Origin: Nocardia salmonicida NBRC 13393
Lineage (GTDB): Bacteria > Actinomycetota > Actinomycetes > Mycobacteriales > Mycobacteriaceae
Assembly: GCF_001613085.1 (NCBI RefSeq)
Contig: NZ_BDBR01000008.1
Span: 310,001-374,000 of the forward strand
Length of the DNA stretch: 64,000 bases
Direction of reading: 5' to 3'
The notes under the pieces were generated by a model. That model did not search any database. It saw only the letters and a program-made list of their open reading frames with translations, and had not been told where the DNA came from. The translations under genes and the position numbers were made by a program. Positions within the stretch are counted from its first letter, which is position 1; the number at the start of each line of letters is the position of its first letter. Below are positions 26,383-36,839 of this stretch, one piece after another.

Positions 26383-26586
26383 CTACTGCGCCGAGAGACT
26401 CTCGAGCGCCTCACGCACGAAACACAACGGGCAGATCGGGTCGAACGGTGGTGTCGGTGCGCCGTTGATGATGGGCTGAGCGACGGTCGGCGCGGTGGCT
26501 GGGCTCGCGGAGGCGACAGCTGGAAGGGTTGCCATCGCCAGTGCGATTCCGGCTGCTGCGACGGTCCGGGACAGGCTGCGGTTCAT
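26383..26586 (-). CDS. Small secreted protein with CPLC motif
   Basis: 67 residues. The N-terminus MNRSLSRTVAAAGIALAMAT is a signal peptide (basic n-region, hydrophobic core) with likely cleavage after ASA near residue 28. The mature part, about 40 residues, is proline-rich and ends with PFDPICPLCFVREALESLSA. Two cysteines three apart (CPLC) resemble a thioredoxin-like or metal-binding pair, but the protein is far too short for a thioredoxin fold. It starts 5 bp after a GAGGAG site. Similar short secreted proteins are common in Nocardia; function unknown. Confidence 0.7.
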   Translation of the reverse strand: MNRSLSRTVAAAGIALAMATLPAVASASPATAPTVAQPIINGAPTPPFDPICPLCFVREALESLSAQ

Positions 26587-26779
26587 CAGTTCTCCTCGCC
26601 GTGCGGGATTCGCTGTAGGCCCGCGACCTGCATTTTACGGGTGGCGAGGTGCTGTCGCGAGACCCGGAATATCGGGGCAGGTGGCCGCCGTCGGTGCCGG
26701 GTCGACGTCGTGGCCGGGCACTCCGCCGCGAGTAGGCTGGACGGCAGATTTGTCCGGGCAATCCATGATCGGGGCGAAC

Positions 26780-26884
26780 ATGTCGAACAAGGACGAGCAC
26801 GAGGAAAAGATCGAGAAGGAGCAGGTCGAGCGCGAAGAGGAGCGACGCCGGCTGGAGGCCGAAGAGGAACGCCGCCTGCGGTAG
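26780..26884 (+). CDS. Possible 34-residue highly charged coiled-coil peptide
   Basis: MSNKDEHEEKIEKEQVEREE and onward to the C-terminus RRLR is almost entirely Glu, Lys and Arg and would form a single helix. An in-frame ATG at 26765 gives 39 residues. Lack of a convincing ribosome-binding site and the low-complexity sequence leave doubt, though no stop interrupts it and the codons look native. The remaining sequence of the 26587-27001 gap holds nothing recognisable. Confidence 0.4.
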   Translation: MSNKDEHEEKIEKEQVEREEERRRLEAEEERRLR

Positions 26885-27001
26885 CTTCCGTGCGGCGCCT
26901 CCGTCGCGATCTCGACGATTGATTCAGCGCGAGTGCAATCGGTGTATTCGCGCTATCCCGTTGCTACCTTGCGTTTCTCGACAGGAACGCAAGGAGTCAC
27001 C

Positions 27002-27136
27002 GTGTCGCAGACAGAGCCCGAGCCGCGGCCGGGCAGCGCATTCAGCTGGAACGAAGACTGGTTGGCTACCGTCGTCGGGCTCGTTCTGATCGGCCTTGTG
27101 CTGGTCGGTGCGATCCCGGATCGGCTGGTGCCGTGA
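27002..27136 (+). CDS. 44-residue single-helix membrane protein, first segment of YeiH-type exporter
   Basis: Reads VSQTEPEPRPGSAFSWNEDW followed by one hydrophobic helix LATVVGLVLIGLVLVGAIP. GTG start with an AAGGAG site 5 nt upstream. Its stop overlaps the start of the next gene (TGATG at 27134-27138). In many YeiH/UPF0324 proteins an equivalent EDW-helix segment is the N-terminus of the same polypeptide, so this looks like a split-off first transmembrane helix made as a separate subunit. Known as a pattern of the family only by recollection. Confidence 0.65.
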   Translation: MSQTEPEPRPGSAFSWNEDWLATVVGLVLIGLVLVGAIPDRLVP

Positions 27137-28263
27137 TGGGGGAGACACGAACGACGTCGGAAACCGCGGCGTTGCAGGGGAATTCGCGGCCCGCGGTAGC
27201 CGATATCGTGGCGGGGATCGCGCTCGTGCTCGTGCTGGGCGCGTTGACGCGGTTCTTCGACACCCATGTTCCGCAGTGGGCGGCGGATACGCCGTTCAAG
27301 CGGGTCGCGAAGACGGTCGAGTACCCGGTCTACGCGATCGTGATCGGCTTGCTCGGCAATGTGGTCTTGAACGAACTGGGGCTGCGAGAACGGCTTTCGG
27401 CCGGGTTCCGTACCGAGTTCTTCATCAAGACCGGCGTGGTGCTGCTCGGCGCGTCGATCAATCTGAAGATCCTGGTGACCGCCGCCGCTCCGTCGATCGT
27501 GCAGGCGTTGGCGTTGATCACCATCGTCTTCGGGTTCACCTGGTGGTTCGGCGGGGTGCTCGGGCTCGACGACAAGCTGCGGGCGTTGCTGTCGTCGGCG
27601 GTGTCGATCTGTGGGGTGAGCGCGGCCATCGCGGCGGCGGGGGCGGTGCAGGCGCGGCGCGAGCAGATCGCCTACGCGGCGTCGCTGGTGATCATCTTCG
27701 CGCTGCCGTCGATCTTCCTGTTGCCTTGGCTCGCTGATATTTTCGGGCTCTCCGATGCGGTGGCAGGCGCGTGGATCGGTGGCAATATCGACACCACGGC
27801 CGCGGTGGCTGCCGCGGGTGCGCTGGCGGGTGAGCAGTCGTTGCAGATCGCGACTATCGTCAAGACCACTCAGAACGCACTCATCGGTCTCGTGGCGATC
27901 GCGCTCACCGCCTGGTTCGCGTTCCGCGTGGATCGCACCGAGGGCGCCGCTCGTCCGAGCGTCGGCGAATTCTGGGCCAGGTTCCCGAAATTCGTGCTCG
28001 GGTTCATCGCTGCCTCGATCATCGGCACGCTGTATCTGCAATCGGTCGACAAGTTGACCGGCGCCGCGCACATGGCCATCATCAACGACCTGCGCACCTG
28101 GTTCCTGATCCTGGCCTTCGTCTCCATCGGCCTGGAGTTCTCGCTGCGTGGGCTGCGCGAAGCCGGCTGGCGGCCGATCGTGGTCTTCGGTTCGGCGGCG
28201 ATCGTGAATCTCGCCGTCGGACTGGGTCTTTCGGTGCTGCTGTTCCGCGACTTCGCGGTCTGA
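27136..28263 (+). CDS. YeiH/UPF0324-family putative sulfate exporter
   Basis: 375 residues with about ten membrane helices. Family landmarks: PVYAIVIGLLGNVV, RTEFFIKTGVVLLGASINLKIL, LLSSAVSICGVSAAIAA, WIGGNIDTTAAVAAAGAL and IVKTTQNALIGLVAIAL. The PF03601 family is annotated as putative sulfate/taurine exporters on limited evidence. Start at ATG 27136, or GTG 27133; either overlaps the stop of the 44-residue gene. Convergent with the SnoaL-like gene (19-bp gap). The start lies close to the first helix of the family core, which fits with helix one being encoded by the preceding gene. Confidence 0.85.
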   Translation: MGETRTTSETAALQGNSRPAVADIVAGIALVLVLGALTRFFDTHVPQWAADTPFKRVAKTVEYPVYAIVIGLLGNVVLNELGLRERLSAGFRTEFFIKTGVVLLGASINLKILVTAAAPSIVQALALITIVFGFTWWFGGVLGLDDKLRALLSSAVSICGVSAAIAAAGAVQARREQIAYAASLVIIFALPSIFLLPWLADIFGLSDAVAGAWIGGNIDTTAAVAAAGALAGEQSLQIATIVKTTQNALIGLVAIALTAWFAFRVDRTEGAARPSVGEFWARFPKFVLGFIAASIIGTLYLQSVDKLTGAAHMAIINDLRTWFLILAFVSIGLEFSLRGLREAGWRPIVVFGSAAIVNLAVGLGLSVLLFRDFAV

Positions 28264-28282
28264 GTGCCGGCCTCGGGCAGCC

Positions 28283-28684
28283 TCAGGAATCGGCCCGGCT
28301 GCTCGCGGTCGCCTCGACCTTGATCTGTTCGAACTGCGCGCCCATTCGCGCGGCCAGGGCGTTCGCGGCCGACAGCGGCCGGACCATCACCATCAATTCG
28401 TCGATCTTGCCGTCCTCGTCGAGGTGGACGAAATCGCACCCGGTGAGTTGCTTGCCGTCCACGGTCGCCTCGAATACCAGGGCGTGGTCGCGCCCCTCGC
28501 CGATCTCACGCACGTAGCGGAAGTCCTCGAACACGCGGATCACCGCGCGCAAGATAGCCGAGGTGATGGCCTTGCCGGGATACGGCTGGAAGGCGACGGG
28601 GCTGGTGAAGACCACATTCTCGGCCAGCAGTGCCTCGATGGCAGCAACGTCTCGTGCTTCGACCGCCGCGCGGAAAGGATGCAT
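28283..28684 (-). CDS. SnoaL-like / NTF2-fold protein
   Basis: 133 residues, starting MHPFRAAVEARDVAAIEALLAENVVFTSPVAFQPY. The alternation of an amphipathic N-terminal helix pair with later strands (HALVFEATVDGKQLTGCDFVHLDEDGKIDELMVMVRP) is the cone-shaped NTF2/SnoaL fold used by isomerases, hydrolases and many binding proteins. No catalytic residues can be assigned confidently, so the substrate is unknown. It stands between the convergent exporter and the RecB-type nuclease on the same strand (47-bp gap). Confidence 0.75.
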   Translation of the reverse strand: MHPFRAAVEARDVAAIEALLAENVVFTSPVAFQPYPGKAITSAILRAVIRVFEDFRYVREIGEGRDHALVFEATVDGKQLTGCDFVHLDEDGKIDELMVMVRPLSAANALAARMGAQFEQIKVEATASSRADS

Positions 28685-28731
28685 CTTTCAGCTCACCTCA
28701 TATTCAACGAGTTGCATAGGGTGTTCGCAGC

Positions 28732-29673
28732 TTAACCCGGACGGCCGAGCCGATGCGGCCGATCGCGGTCACACGTCTTCGGGGAGGCGAGGCGTTCAGT
28801 CACCAGGTCGGCGGGGATCGGGGTCTGGACCGGCCAACCCGGATACGGCGGCGGGGTGCCGCCGTACTCGGGGCACAGGGGTTTGAAGTCGCAGAACTTG
28901 CACATCGAATTGCGCGTGGGCGGGAAGTCCCCGGTCTTGCCCGCGTCGATGATGGCTTGCCAGAGAGCGGTGAGAATGCGCTGGAAGCGATCCAATTCCT
29001 CGCGCTCGGGCGTGTAGGTGAGGATGTTCTTGTCGGCCAGGTAGATCAGGCGCAGTTGGGCCGGGACGATGTCGCGGGTGCGCAGGATCATCAGTGCGTA
29101 GAACTTGAGCTGGAACAGCGCGCGCGCTTCGTGCATCGGTCCGGGCGAGCGACCGGTCTTGTAGTCGACCACCCGCAGCAGGCCGTTGGGCGCCACATCG
29201 ATCCGGTCGACGAAACCGCGCAGCGGAATCTCGCCGTCGAGGTCGACCTCCACCCGCTCCTCCAGCGCGTGTGGTTCGAATCGCCGCGGGTCCTCGAGCT
29301 CGTAGTAGCTCGCGACCAGCTTGCGGACCTCGTCGAACAGCGCCTGCGGCCCACCTTCTGCGACGAGCTCGTCCACCCCGTCCCGCTCCGCGCGCACCCG
29401 GTCCCACGCGTCGGGAACCAACTCCGCGGCCCGCTCCGGCTGACGCTCGGCCGCGGGCAACCCGAACAGATCCTCGAGAACCGCGTGCACCACGGTCCCG
29501 CGCACCGCCGCGCGCGACGGCGGTTCCGGTACCCGATCGATCGCCCGCAACCGGTACTTCAGCGGGCACTGCTTGAAATCGCTTGCCCGCGAGGGCGACA
29601 ACGCCGGACGCGACCGATGTACCGGCGCGGCGGCGGTGTCATCGGTGAGGGGCACGGACAAGGGCGCTGACAT
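28732..29673 (-). CDS. RecB-family PD-(D/E)XK exonuclease with Fe-S-type cysteines
   Basis: 313 residues from the ATG at 29673 (a GTG at 29697 would add eight). The nuclease core shows an N-terminal SPSRASDFKQCPLKYRLRAI, RGTVVHAVLEDLF, then GFVDRIDVAPNGLLRVVDYKTG (Asp...Asp-Tyr-Lys, the D-(x)n-D/E-x-K centre) and QLKFYALMI. Cys in KQCP and three in CKFCDFKPLC form the four-Cys pattern of Fe-S-containing AddB/Cas4-like nucleases. It corresponds to M. tuberculosis Rv2119, beside trmI. Role likely in DNA repair; not shown. Confidence 0.85.
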   Translation of the reverse strand: MSAPLSVPLTDDTAAAPVHRSRPALSPSRASDFKQCPLKYRLRAIDRVPEPPSRAAVRGTVVHAVLEDLFGLPAAERQPERAAELVPDAWDRVRAERDGVDELVAEGGPQALFDEVRKLVASYYELEDPRRFEPHALEERVEVDLDGEIPLRGFVDRIDVAPNGLLRVVDYKTGRSPGPMHEARALFQLKFYALMILRTRDIVPAQLRLIYLADKNILTYTPEREELDRFQRILTALWQAIIDAGKTGDFPPTRNSMCKFCDFKPLCPEYGGTPPPYPGWPVQTPIPADLVTERLASPKTCDRDRPHRLGRPG

Positions 29674-29780
29674 ATTTCGCAGGTTAACGGCAGCCACTGA
29701 CAGGATTGCCCGATTCGGCGCAGGCGCGGTGGCGGACTCGGGATTCGGCGGTGGTGGGCTGGTTCTGCCAGGATCGCGGC

Positions 29781-31729
<1,949 letters not shown>

Positions 31730-33010
31730 TCACGCACGGGTGAGCAGGCGCGCGGCCAGCAACGCCGCCGCCGCGCCTGCGAACCAGATCCCACCGTCCA
31801 CGGTGAGGCCCCATCGGGTGGCCTGCAGGATCGCGAGCCCGGCCGCGATCACGGCGAACACGGTGGCGGCCGAGCGGACACCACGCACGACGGCAACCGG
31901 CCCGTCCCACCAGCGCAGGGGAGTGTTCTCCAGGCCGCGCAAGGCGAGGAACAAGGCGCCGGTGAGCGCGGCCGTCGCGGCGAGCTGCACCGTCGTGAGC
32001 AGCCAGAACCCGGACTCGGTCGGCGCGGTGCGGTGTACGCCCGCGAGATGGCTGAGCACGAGCACGGTGAGCAGGGCGGGCATGTGCCACAGATAGAGCG
32101 TCATAGCCCCGGTGTTGCCGATGACCGTCGCCCACCAGACCCGTGGGCGTGCGGCGAGACGGCGCAACCAGGGCGCTACCGCGACGGCGGCGCAGCACAG
32201 CACCACCGCGTGCCCGGCCAGCAGCAGTGACGGCGGCGCCAGATTCGACAGTCGCTGGCCCGGCACGGTGACCATGCTCGTCTCGTACGGTCCGAGCACC
32301 ACCAGCAGCACATCGGCTGCCAGCACCGCGCAGGCCAGCACCGCCGCGGTCCGCCGGGACAGGAGATCGCGCAGATAGCCGATCCCGAGCACCGCGGGCA
32401 CCAGCCAGACGATCAGATTCAGGTAGCCGAGCTCCATCGGCCCACCGGTGAGCCGCACCGCGTCGACGGCCGCCGTGAGCACCACGATCACCGCGACCAC
32501 AGCGAACACCCGGCGACCACTGGTGACCCGCGCCGCGAGCAACGGCACACACGCCAGTACCGCCAGATACATCCCGAGAAACCACAGCAGCTGCACGCTC
32601 GTCACCGCGAGCGGACGCTGCCATCCCGGCGCGAGCACCAGATCGGCCACCACCAGCAGCATCGCCGAGGCGCCGACGAAGTAGCCGAGCGGTCGCACCA
32701 GCCGCTGGGTGCGCCGGAAAAGCCAAGCGCCCCACGATGTCCCGGGCCCGAGGCCGCGCGCACCCGCGGCGACCCCCGCGAAGAAGAACAGCGGAAGTAC
32801 CTGCAGAACCCAGGTGAGCGGCTGCAGCATCGGCAGGTCGGCGAGCACGTTGCCGAAATGCACCTCGGTGCCCGACACCGTCACGGTCAGCATCAGGCAA
32901 TGGCCCGCGACGACCACCACCAGCGACGAAATGCGCAGCAGGTCCAGGAACCGATCACGATCGGCCGGGGTGTTCGCGGCGACCACCGCGACGCTGGGGA
33001 CAACACTCAT
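31730..33010 (-). CDS. Acyltransferase-3 family membrane protein
   Basis: 426 residues with about ten membrane helices. N-terminal DRFLDLLRISSLVVVVAGHCLML carries the family's signature: R, and a His at the end of the first helix where OafA/OpgC-type O-acyltransferases have their catalytic His. Then LTWVLQVLPLFFFAGVAAG, LWFLGMYLAVLACVPLL, and a typical MTLYLWHMPAL near residue 310. These enzymes acylate sugars, lipids or glycopolymers at the membrane. ATG at 33010 chosen over a GTG at 33034. Convergent with trmI with zero spacing. Substrate unknown. Confidence 0.85.
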   Translation of the reverse strand: MSVVPSVAVVAANTPADRDRFLDLLRISSLVVVVAGHCLMLTVTVSGTEVHFGNVLADLPMLQPLTWVLQVLPLFFFAGVAAGARGLGPGTSWGAWLFRRTQRLVRPLGYFVGASAMLLVVADLVLAPGWQRPLAVTSVQLLWFLGMYLAVLACVPLLAARVTSGRRVFAVVAVIVVLTAAVDAVRLTGGPMELGYLNLIVWLVPAVLGIGYLRDLLSRRTAAVLACAVLAADVLLVVLGPYETSMVTVPGQRLSNLAPPSLLLAGHAVVLCCAAVAVAPWLRRLAARPRVWWATVIGNTGAMTLYLWHMPALLTVLVLSHLAGVHRTAPTESGFWLLTTVQLAATAALTGALFLALRGLENTPLRWWDGPVAVVRGVRSAATVFAVIAAGLAILQATRWGLTVDGGIWFAGAAAALLAARLLTRA

Positions 33011-33221
33011 GGCAAGACGATCGCAGGAAACCACCCGCGGGCACAGCGCGGAACTACCCGTTCGCCGGGTGGAACTACTCGAGCGTGCGCCCGCACGTCG
33101 CTCCGCTCGGAAGTCGTACCCACGGGACGTTCACCGTGAGTGATCTCGGTGGCCTACGCGGCTCGCAGGGCGTCCGCTCTGTCGCGGAGGTGCTTCGCCG
33201 TCATCCGGTCGTGCCGATCGA

Positions 33222-33761
33222 TCAGGCGGGCGTGCAGGGAGCCTGCGCGAAGCCGAGCAGCAAGCAGCCGCTGGCGTCGGACAGCTTCCAGGTGCCGCCT
33301 TCCTTCTGCCAGGTGACCGGGAACGCGGGGGCCGTGCCGTGGGGAGAGGTGATCGTCACATCGGCGGTGGCGGTGTCACCACTGGTCGCGACGTTGTCGA
33401 CGGCGAAAGTCAGGGTGTAGCCGGCCAGCATGCCGTTCATCTGATCGATGTTGGACTTGTGCGAATCGCCGTTGACGATCAGTTTCGCCTTGTCGTCGGT
33501 GGATACCGCGGGGTCGGCGAACTCGAGCAGCGTCGCCTTCAGGGAATCGGCGGTGGGTGCGGCGGCGTTGTCACCCGAAGGTGCCGGAGTTGCCGAAACG
33601 CTGGACGGAGCGGCGGCGATACTGGTACTGCTCGTGGTGGCATTCGTCGAGGAGTCGTCGGAGTCGCCGCAACCGGTCAGTCCGACGGTGACGGCGAGCG
33701 CCGCTGCGGCGGTGGCGACGGCGACACGGATCGTGCGGGGAGGAAGGAGCATGTTCAGCAA
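33222..33761 (-). CDS. lppK: LppK-like lipoprotein (MTB12-type low-molecular-weight antigen domain)
   Basis: 179 residues. Lipoprotein signal with lipobox LTGC near residue 31, a Ser/Thr/Ala-rich linker, then a compact C-terminal domain (KATLLEFADPAVSTDDKAKLIVNGD...TITSPHGTAPAFPVTWQKEGGTWKLS) of the type found in mycobacterial LppK and MTB12. Neighbourhood supports this: M. tuberculosis lppK (Rv2116) lies next to mpa (Rv2115c), as here. Function of the family is unknown. Divergent from mpa; the 177-bp gap holds two palindromes. The symbol rests partly on synteny. Confidence 0.75.
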   Translation of the reverse strand: MLNMLLPPRTIRVAVATAAAALAVTVGLTGCGDSDDSSTNATTSSTSIAAAPSSVSATPAPSGDNAAAPTADSLKATLLEFADPAVSTDDKAKLIVNGDSHKSNIDQMNGMLAGYTLTFAVDNVATSGDTATADVTITSPHGTAPAFPVTWQKEGGTWKLSDASGCLLLGFAQAPCTPA

Positions 33762-33783
33762 CCTTTCGACTCGATGGCGAGTG

Positions 33784-33813
33784 CCCCGTACGGGGTGTTA
33801 GGGGAGCCTAACA
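33784..33813. promoter_or_regulatory. Tandem palindromes between lppK-like gene and mpa
   Basis: CCCCGTACGGGG (33784-33795) abuts TGTTAGG-GGAG-CCTAACA (33796-33813). Both sit at the 5' end of the lppK-like gene, about 23 bp from its start, in the divergent promoter region. Candidate operators; binding protein unknown. Confidence 0.45.
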
Positions 33814-33938
33814 GGTGCAAATGTGTGGTTGATGTCGTACCGACCGTACAAGATGTGATCACGACGAAACCATGTCGGAAAGCGAGAACGGACCGCGCCC
33901 GGTAGCGTTGATAGACCGGGACTGGGAGGAGCAGCATC

Positions 33939-35699
33939 ATGAGCCCCAACGAGAATTCGGATTCGGCGGCCTGGCGAGAGCTCGAGGCGGTACGCGCCGA
34001 GTCGGCTGCTCTTCGCAGGCAACTCGCCGATTCGCCGGATCGCGCACGCGAATTGGAAGCCAGGATCGATTCGCTGACCATCCGCAACGGCAAGTTGATG
34101 GACACGCTCAAAGAAGCGCGCCAGCAACTGATCGCGTTGCGGGAAGAAGTCGATCGCCTCGGCCAGCCGCCGAGCGGCTACGGCATCGTCATCCACGCTT
34201 ACGAGGACCAGACGGTCGACGTCTTCACCTCCGGACGCAAGATGCGGTTGACCTGCTCGCCCAACATCGACGCTGACGCACTGGAATACGGCCAGACCGT
34301 GCGCCTCAACGAGGCGCTCACCGTCGTCGAGGCCGGGAATTTCGACGCCATCGGCGAAATCGGCACGCTGCGTGAGATTCTCGACGACGGCAGGCGCGCC
34401 CTCGTGGTCGGCCACGCCGACGAAGAGCGGGTGGTGTGGCTGTCGGGTCCGCTGTCCAAGATCGCCGAATACGACGACATGGCCGACCCCGATTCGCCGA
34501 TTCGCAAACTGCGGCCAGGTGATTCGCTGCTGGTCGATACCAAAGCGGGCTTCGCGTTCGAGCGGGTTCCCAAGGCCGAGGTCGAAGACCTTGTGCTGGA
34601 AGAGGTTCCCGACGTCGACTACACCGACATCGGTGGTCTCGGCCGTCAGATCGAGCAGATCCGCGACGCGGTGGAACTGCCGTTCCTGCACAAGGATCTG
34701 TTCCGCGAGTACGCGCTCCGCCCGCCCAAGGGTGTGCTGCTCTACGGTCCGCCCGGGTGCGGTAAGACGCTGATCGCCAAGGCGGTGGCCAACTCCCTCG
34801 CCAAGAAGATCGCCGAATCGCGTGGTCAGGATGCCAAGGAAGCCAAGTCGTTCTTCCTCAACATCAAGGGCCCCGAGCTGCTCAACAAGTTCGTCGGCGA
34901 GACCGAGCGCCACATTCGCATCATCTTCCAGCGGGCGCGCGAGAAGGCCTCCGAGGGCACCCCGGTGATCGTGTTCTTCGACGAGATGGACTCGATCTTC
35001 CGCACCCGCGGTTCCGGTGTCTCCTCCGATGTGGAGACCACCGTTGTGCCGCAGCTGCTTTCGGAGATCGACGGTGTGGAGGGGCTCGAGAACGTCATCG
35101 TGATCGGCGCGTCCAACCGCGAGGACATGATCGACCCCGCGATCCTGCGGCCGGGCCGTCTCGATGTGAAGATCAAGATCGAGCGTCCCGACGCGGAATC
35201 GGCGCAGGACATCTTCTCGAAGTACCTCACCGAGACGCTGCCGCTGCACGAGAGCGATCTGCGCGAGTTCGACGGCGACAAGCAGGCGTGCGTCGAGGCG
35301 ATGATCGAGAAGGTCGTCGAGCGGATGTACGCCGAGAGCGACGACAACCGGTTCCTGGAGGTCACCTACGCCAACGGTGACAAGGAGGTCCTGTACTTCA
35401 AGGACTTCAACTCCGGCGCGATGATCCAGAACATCGTGGACCGGGCGAAGAAGTACGCGATCAAGTCGGTGCTCGACACGGGTAACCCGGGTCTGCGGAT
35501 CCAGCACCTGTTCGACTCGATCGTCGACGAGTTCGCCGAGAACGAGGACCTGCCCAACACCACCAATCCCGACGACTGGGCACGGATCTCGGGCAAGAAG
35601 GGCGAGCGGATCGTCTACATCCGCACGCTCGTCACGGGCAAGAACGCCTCGGCCAGCCGGGCGATCGACACCGAGTCCAACACGGGTCAGTACCTGTAG
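33939..35699 (+). CDS. mpa: Proteasome-associated AAA+ ATPase (Mpa/ARC)
   Basis: 586 residues. Forms the hexameric ring that recognises pupylated proteins, unfolds them and feeds the 20S core. Order: an N-terminal coiled coil (about 20-70, [20 protein letters not shown]) that binds Pup, two OB domains (about 75-220, [19 protein letters not shown]), then the AAA domain with Walker A GPPGCGKT (270-277), Walker [10 protein letters not shown] (D348-E349), sensor and arginine-finger segments ([15 protein letters not shown]), and the C-terminal GQYL that docks into the proteasome alpha pockets. About 20 kb from dop/pup/prcBA here. Confidence 0.97.
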   Translation: MSPNENSDSAAWRELEAVRAESAALRRQLADSPDRARELEARIDSLTIRNGKLMDTLKEARQQLIALREEVDRLGQPPSGYGIVIHAYEDQTVDVFTSGRKMRLTCSPNIDADALEYGQTVRLNEALTVVEAGNFDAIGEIGTLREILDDGRRALVVGHADEERVVWLSGPLSKIAEYDDMADPDSPIRKLRPGDSLLVDTKAGFAFERVPKAEVEDLVLEEVPDVDYTDIGGLGRQIEQIRDAVELPFLHKDLFREYALRPPKGVLLYGPPGCGKTLIAKAVANSLAKKIAESRGQDAKEAKSFFLNIKGPELLNKFVGETERHIRIIFQRAREKASEGTPVIVFFDEMDSIFRTRGSGVSSDVETTVVPQLLSEIDGVEGLENVIVIGASNREDMIDPAILRPGRLDVKIKIERPDAESAQDIFSKYLTETLPLHESDLREFDGDKQACVEAMIEKVVERMYAESDDNRFLEVTYANGDKEVLYFKDFNSGAMIQNIVDRAKKYAIKSVLDTGNPGLRIQHLFDSIVDEFAENEDLPNTTNPDDWARISGKKGERIVYIRTLVTGKNASASRAIDTESNTGQYL

Positions 35700-35715
35700 T
35701 CACGATCTGCGAAGG

Positions 35716-35740
35716 CCGCGTCCCAGTGGGGCGCGGTTTT
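35716..35740 (+). terminator. Terminator after mpa
   Basis: CCGCGTCCC pairs with GGGGCGCGG (one G-T wobble), 3-nt loop, followed by TTTT. It starts 17 bp after the mpa stop and separates mpa from the small peptide gene. Confidence 0.7.
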
Positions 35741-35780
35741 CGCGTTTCTGTTCACTTTTTTCGCCGAAACGCTGCGCGAC

Positions 35781-35810
35781 AACAAGTGAATAGGGCACGC
35801 TTCACTTGTT
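35781..35810. promoter_or_regulatory. Palindrome upstream of 27-residue peptide gene
   Basis: Perfect repeat AACAAGTGAA-N10-TTCACTTGTT, flanked by two further TTCAC copies (in 35751-35760 and near 35815). It lies 37-66 bp before the peptide's ATG, in unusually AT-rich DNA for this genome, and is probably the peptide gene's promoter/operator. Confidence 0.5.
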
Positions 35811-35846
35811 CGTTTCACCTGATGAGGACATACGAGGAGCGTTGAC

Positions 35847-35930
35847 ATGGCCGGTTCCGCCGCTGAATTGCTGACCGAGATCATCCTGCAGACCATCCAG
35901 AACCTGTTCAGTTCGATCAGCGCCGGCTGA
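35847..35930 (+). CDS. 27-residue amphipathic peptide
   Basis: Sequence MAGSAAELLTEIILQTIQNL then FSSISAG. It is a single predicted amphipathic helix with no signal peptide, almost uncharged apart from two Glu. A GAGGAG ribosome-binding site lies 8 nt upstream of the ATG, a palindrome lies just above, and a very strong terminator starts 17 bp after the stop, so it has all the parts of an independent gene. Its size and amphipathic pattern recall the leaderless corynebacterial porin peptides (PorA/PorH type), but there is no sequence match I can claim; a membrane-active peptide or small regulatory protein is equally possible. Confidence 0.6.
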   Translation: MAGSAAELLTEIILQTIQNLFSSISAG

Positions 35931-35947
35931 TCGACCAGCCCCACGAC

Positions 35948-35984
35948 GAGGGCCGCGTCTCCCGAACCCGGAGACGCGGCCCTC
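35948..35984. terminator. Bidirectional terminator between peptide gene and cyclophilin
   Basis: GAGGGCCGCGTCTCC (35948-35962) and GGAGACGCGGCCCTC (35970-35984) form a perfect 15-bp stem with a 7-nt loop. Both flanking genes point toward it. Confidence 0.8.
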
Positions 35985-35993
35985 GGTCGTTGA

Positions 35994-36674
35994 TCAGCCC
36001 TGTGTGGTGGTCACGGCGTTGAAGACCACGTCGGCCACGGGGGTGCCGTCCGCGCCGCCACCCGCGACGCCCGCGTTCGCGACAGTGGTCAGCGCGTCCA
36101 GGCCCTCGGTGATCGTGCCGAAGGGCGTGTAGTTCGGAGGCAACTGGGTGTCGCGGTAGACCAGGAAGAACTGGCTGCCGTTGGTGGCGGGGCCCGCGTT
36201 GGCCATCGCGACGGTCCCCGCCGGGTAGACCGCGCCCGCGAGGTTCTCGTCGCTGAACTTGTAGCCGGGCCCGCCCATGCCGGTGGCGGTGGGGTCGCCG
36301 CACTGGAGCACGAAGATGCCCTGGGTGGTGAGCCGGTGGCAGCGGGTGTGGTCGAAGTAGCCCTCGCTCGCGAGGAAGGCGAACGAGTTCACCGTGCGCG
36401 GAGCGGCGGCGGCGTCGAGCGCGATCGTGACGGTGCCGCAGGTGGTCTCGAGGGTGGCGGTGTGGCTCGCGGCGGTGTCGATGGTGAGCGCCGGTTCGGT
36501 GGGCCACTGTTTGCCGTTGGGCTGACCCGCCGCGGCAGGTGCGCAGCCGGGGATCACGGCCTGATGATTCGGTACGGTCTGCGCGGCGGGGGCCAGTGCC
36601 ACCAGAGCGGCCGCGGCGATGCCGATACCGAAGAGCGCGCGAATGAAGGGTCGGTCCTGCGAAATGCTGGTCAC
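35994..36674 (-). CDS. Secreted cyclophilin-type peptidyl-prolyl isomerase
   Basis: 226 residues from GTG 36674, behind a GAGGAG site. The N-terminal hydrophobic stretch ALFGIGIAAAALVALAPAAQ is a signal peptide or anchor. The cyclophilin domain (about 70-226) shows TVTIALDAAAAPRTVNSFAFLASEGYFDHTRCHRL, QCGDPTATGMGGPGYKFSDE, TVAMANAGPATNGSQFFLVY and FGTITEGLDAL; the usual catalytic Arg after FHR is replaced by the variant CHR-L, and GSQFF is intact. It probably assists folding outside the membrane. M. tuberculosis PpiB-like proteins are similar. Confidence 0.88.
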   Translation of the reverse strand: MTSISQDRPFIRALFGIGIAAAALVALAPAAQTVPNHQAVIPGCAPAAAGQPNGKQWPTEPALTIDTAASHTATLETTCGTVTIALDAAAAPRTVNSFAFLASEGYFDHTRCHRLTTQGIFVLQCGDPTATGMGGPGYKFSDENLAGAVYPAGTVAMANAGPATNGSQFFLVYRDTQLPPNYTPFGTITEGLDALTTVANAGVAGGGADGTPVADVVFNAVTTTQG

Positions 36675-36839
36675 CTTGGCGGGATCTCCTCGAGAGCGGG
36701 TGCTACCGGACGATGTACCGCGCATCCTGCCAGCCGCACCGCCCCGCGTGGGGAGAGACCACCGGATCCGGTCCGCTCGTCGTGTGATCGTCACAGGATT
36801 CTGTGCTTCCGGGCCGATCGGCGGGCGACCGGGAGTTCG

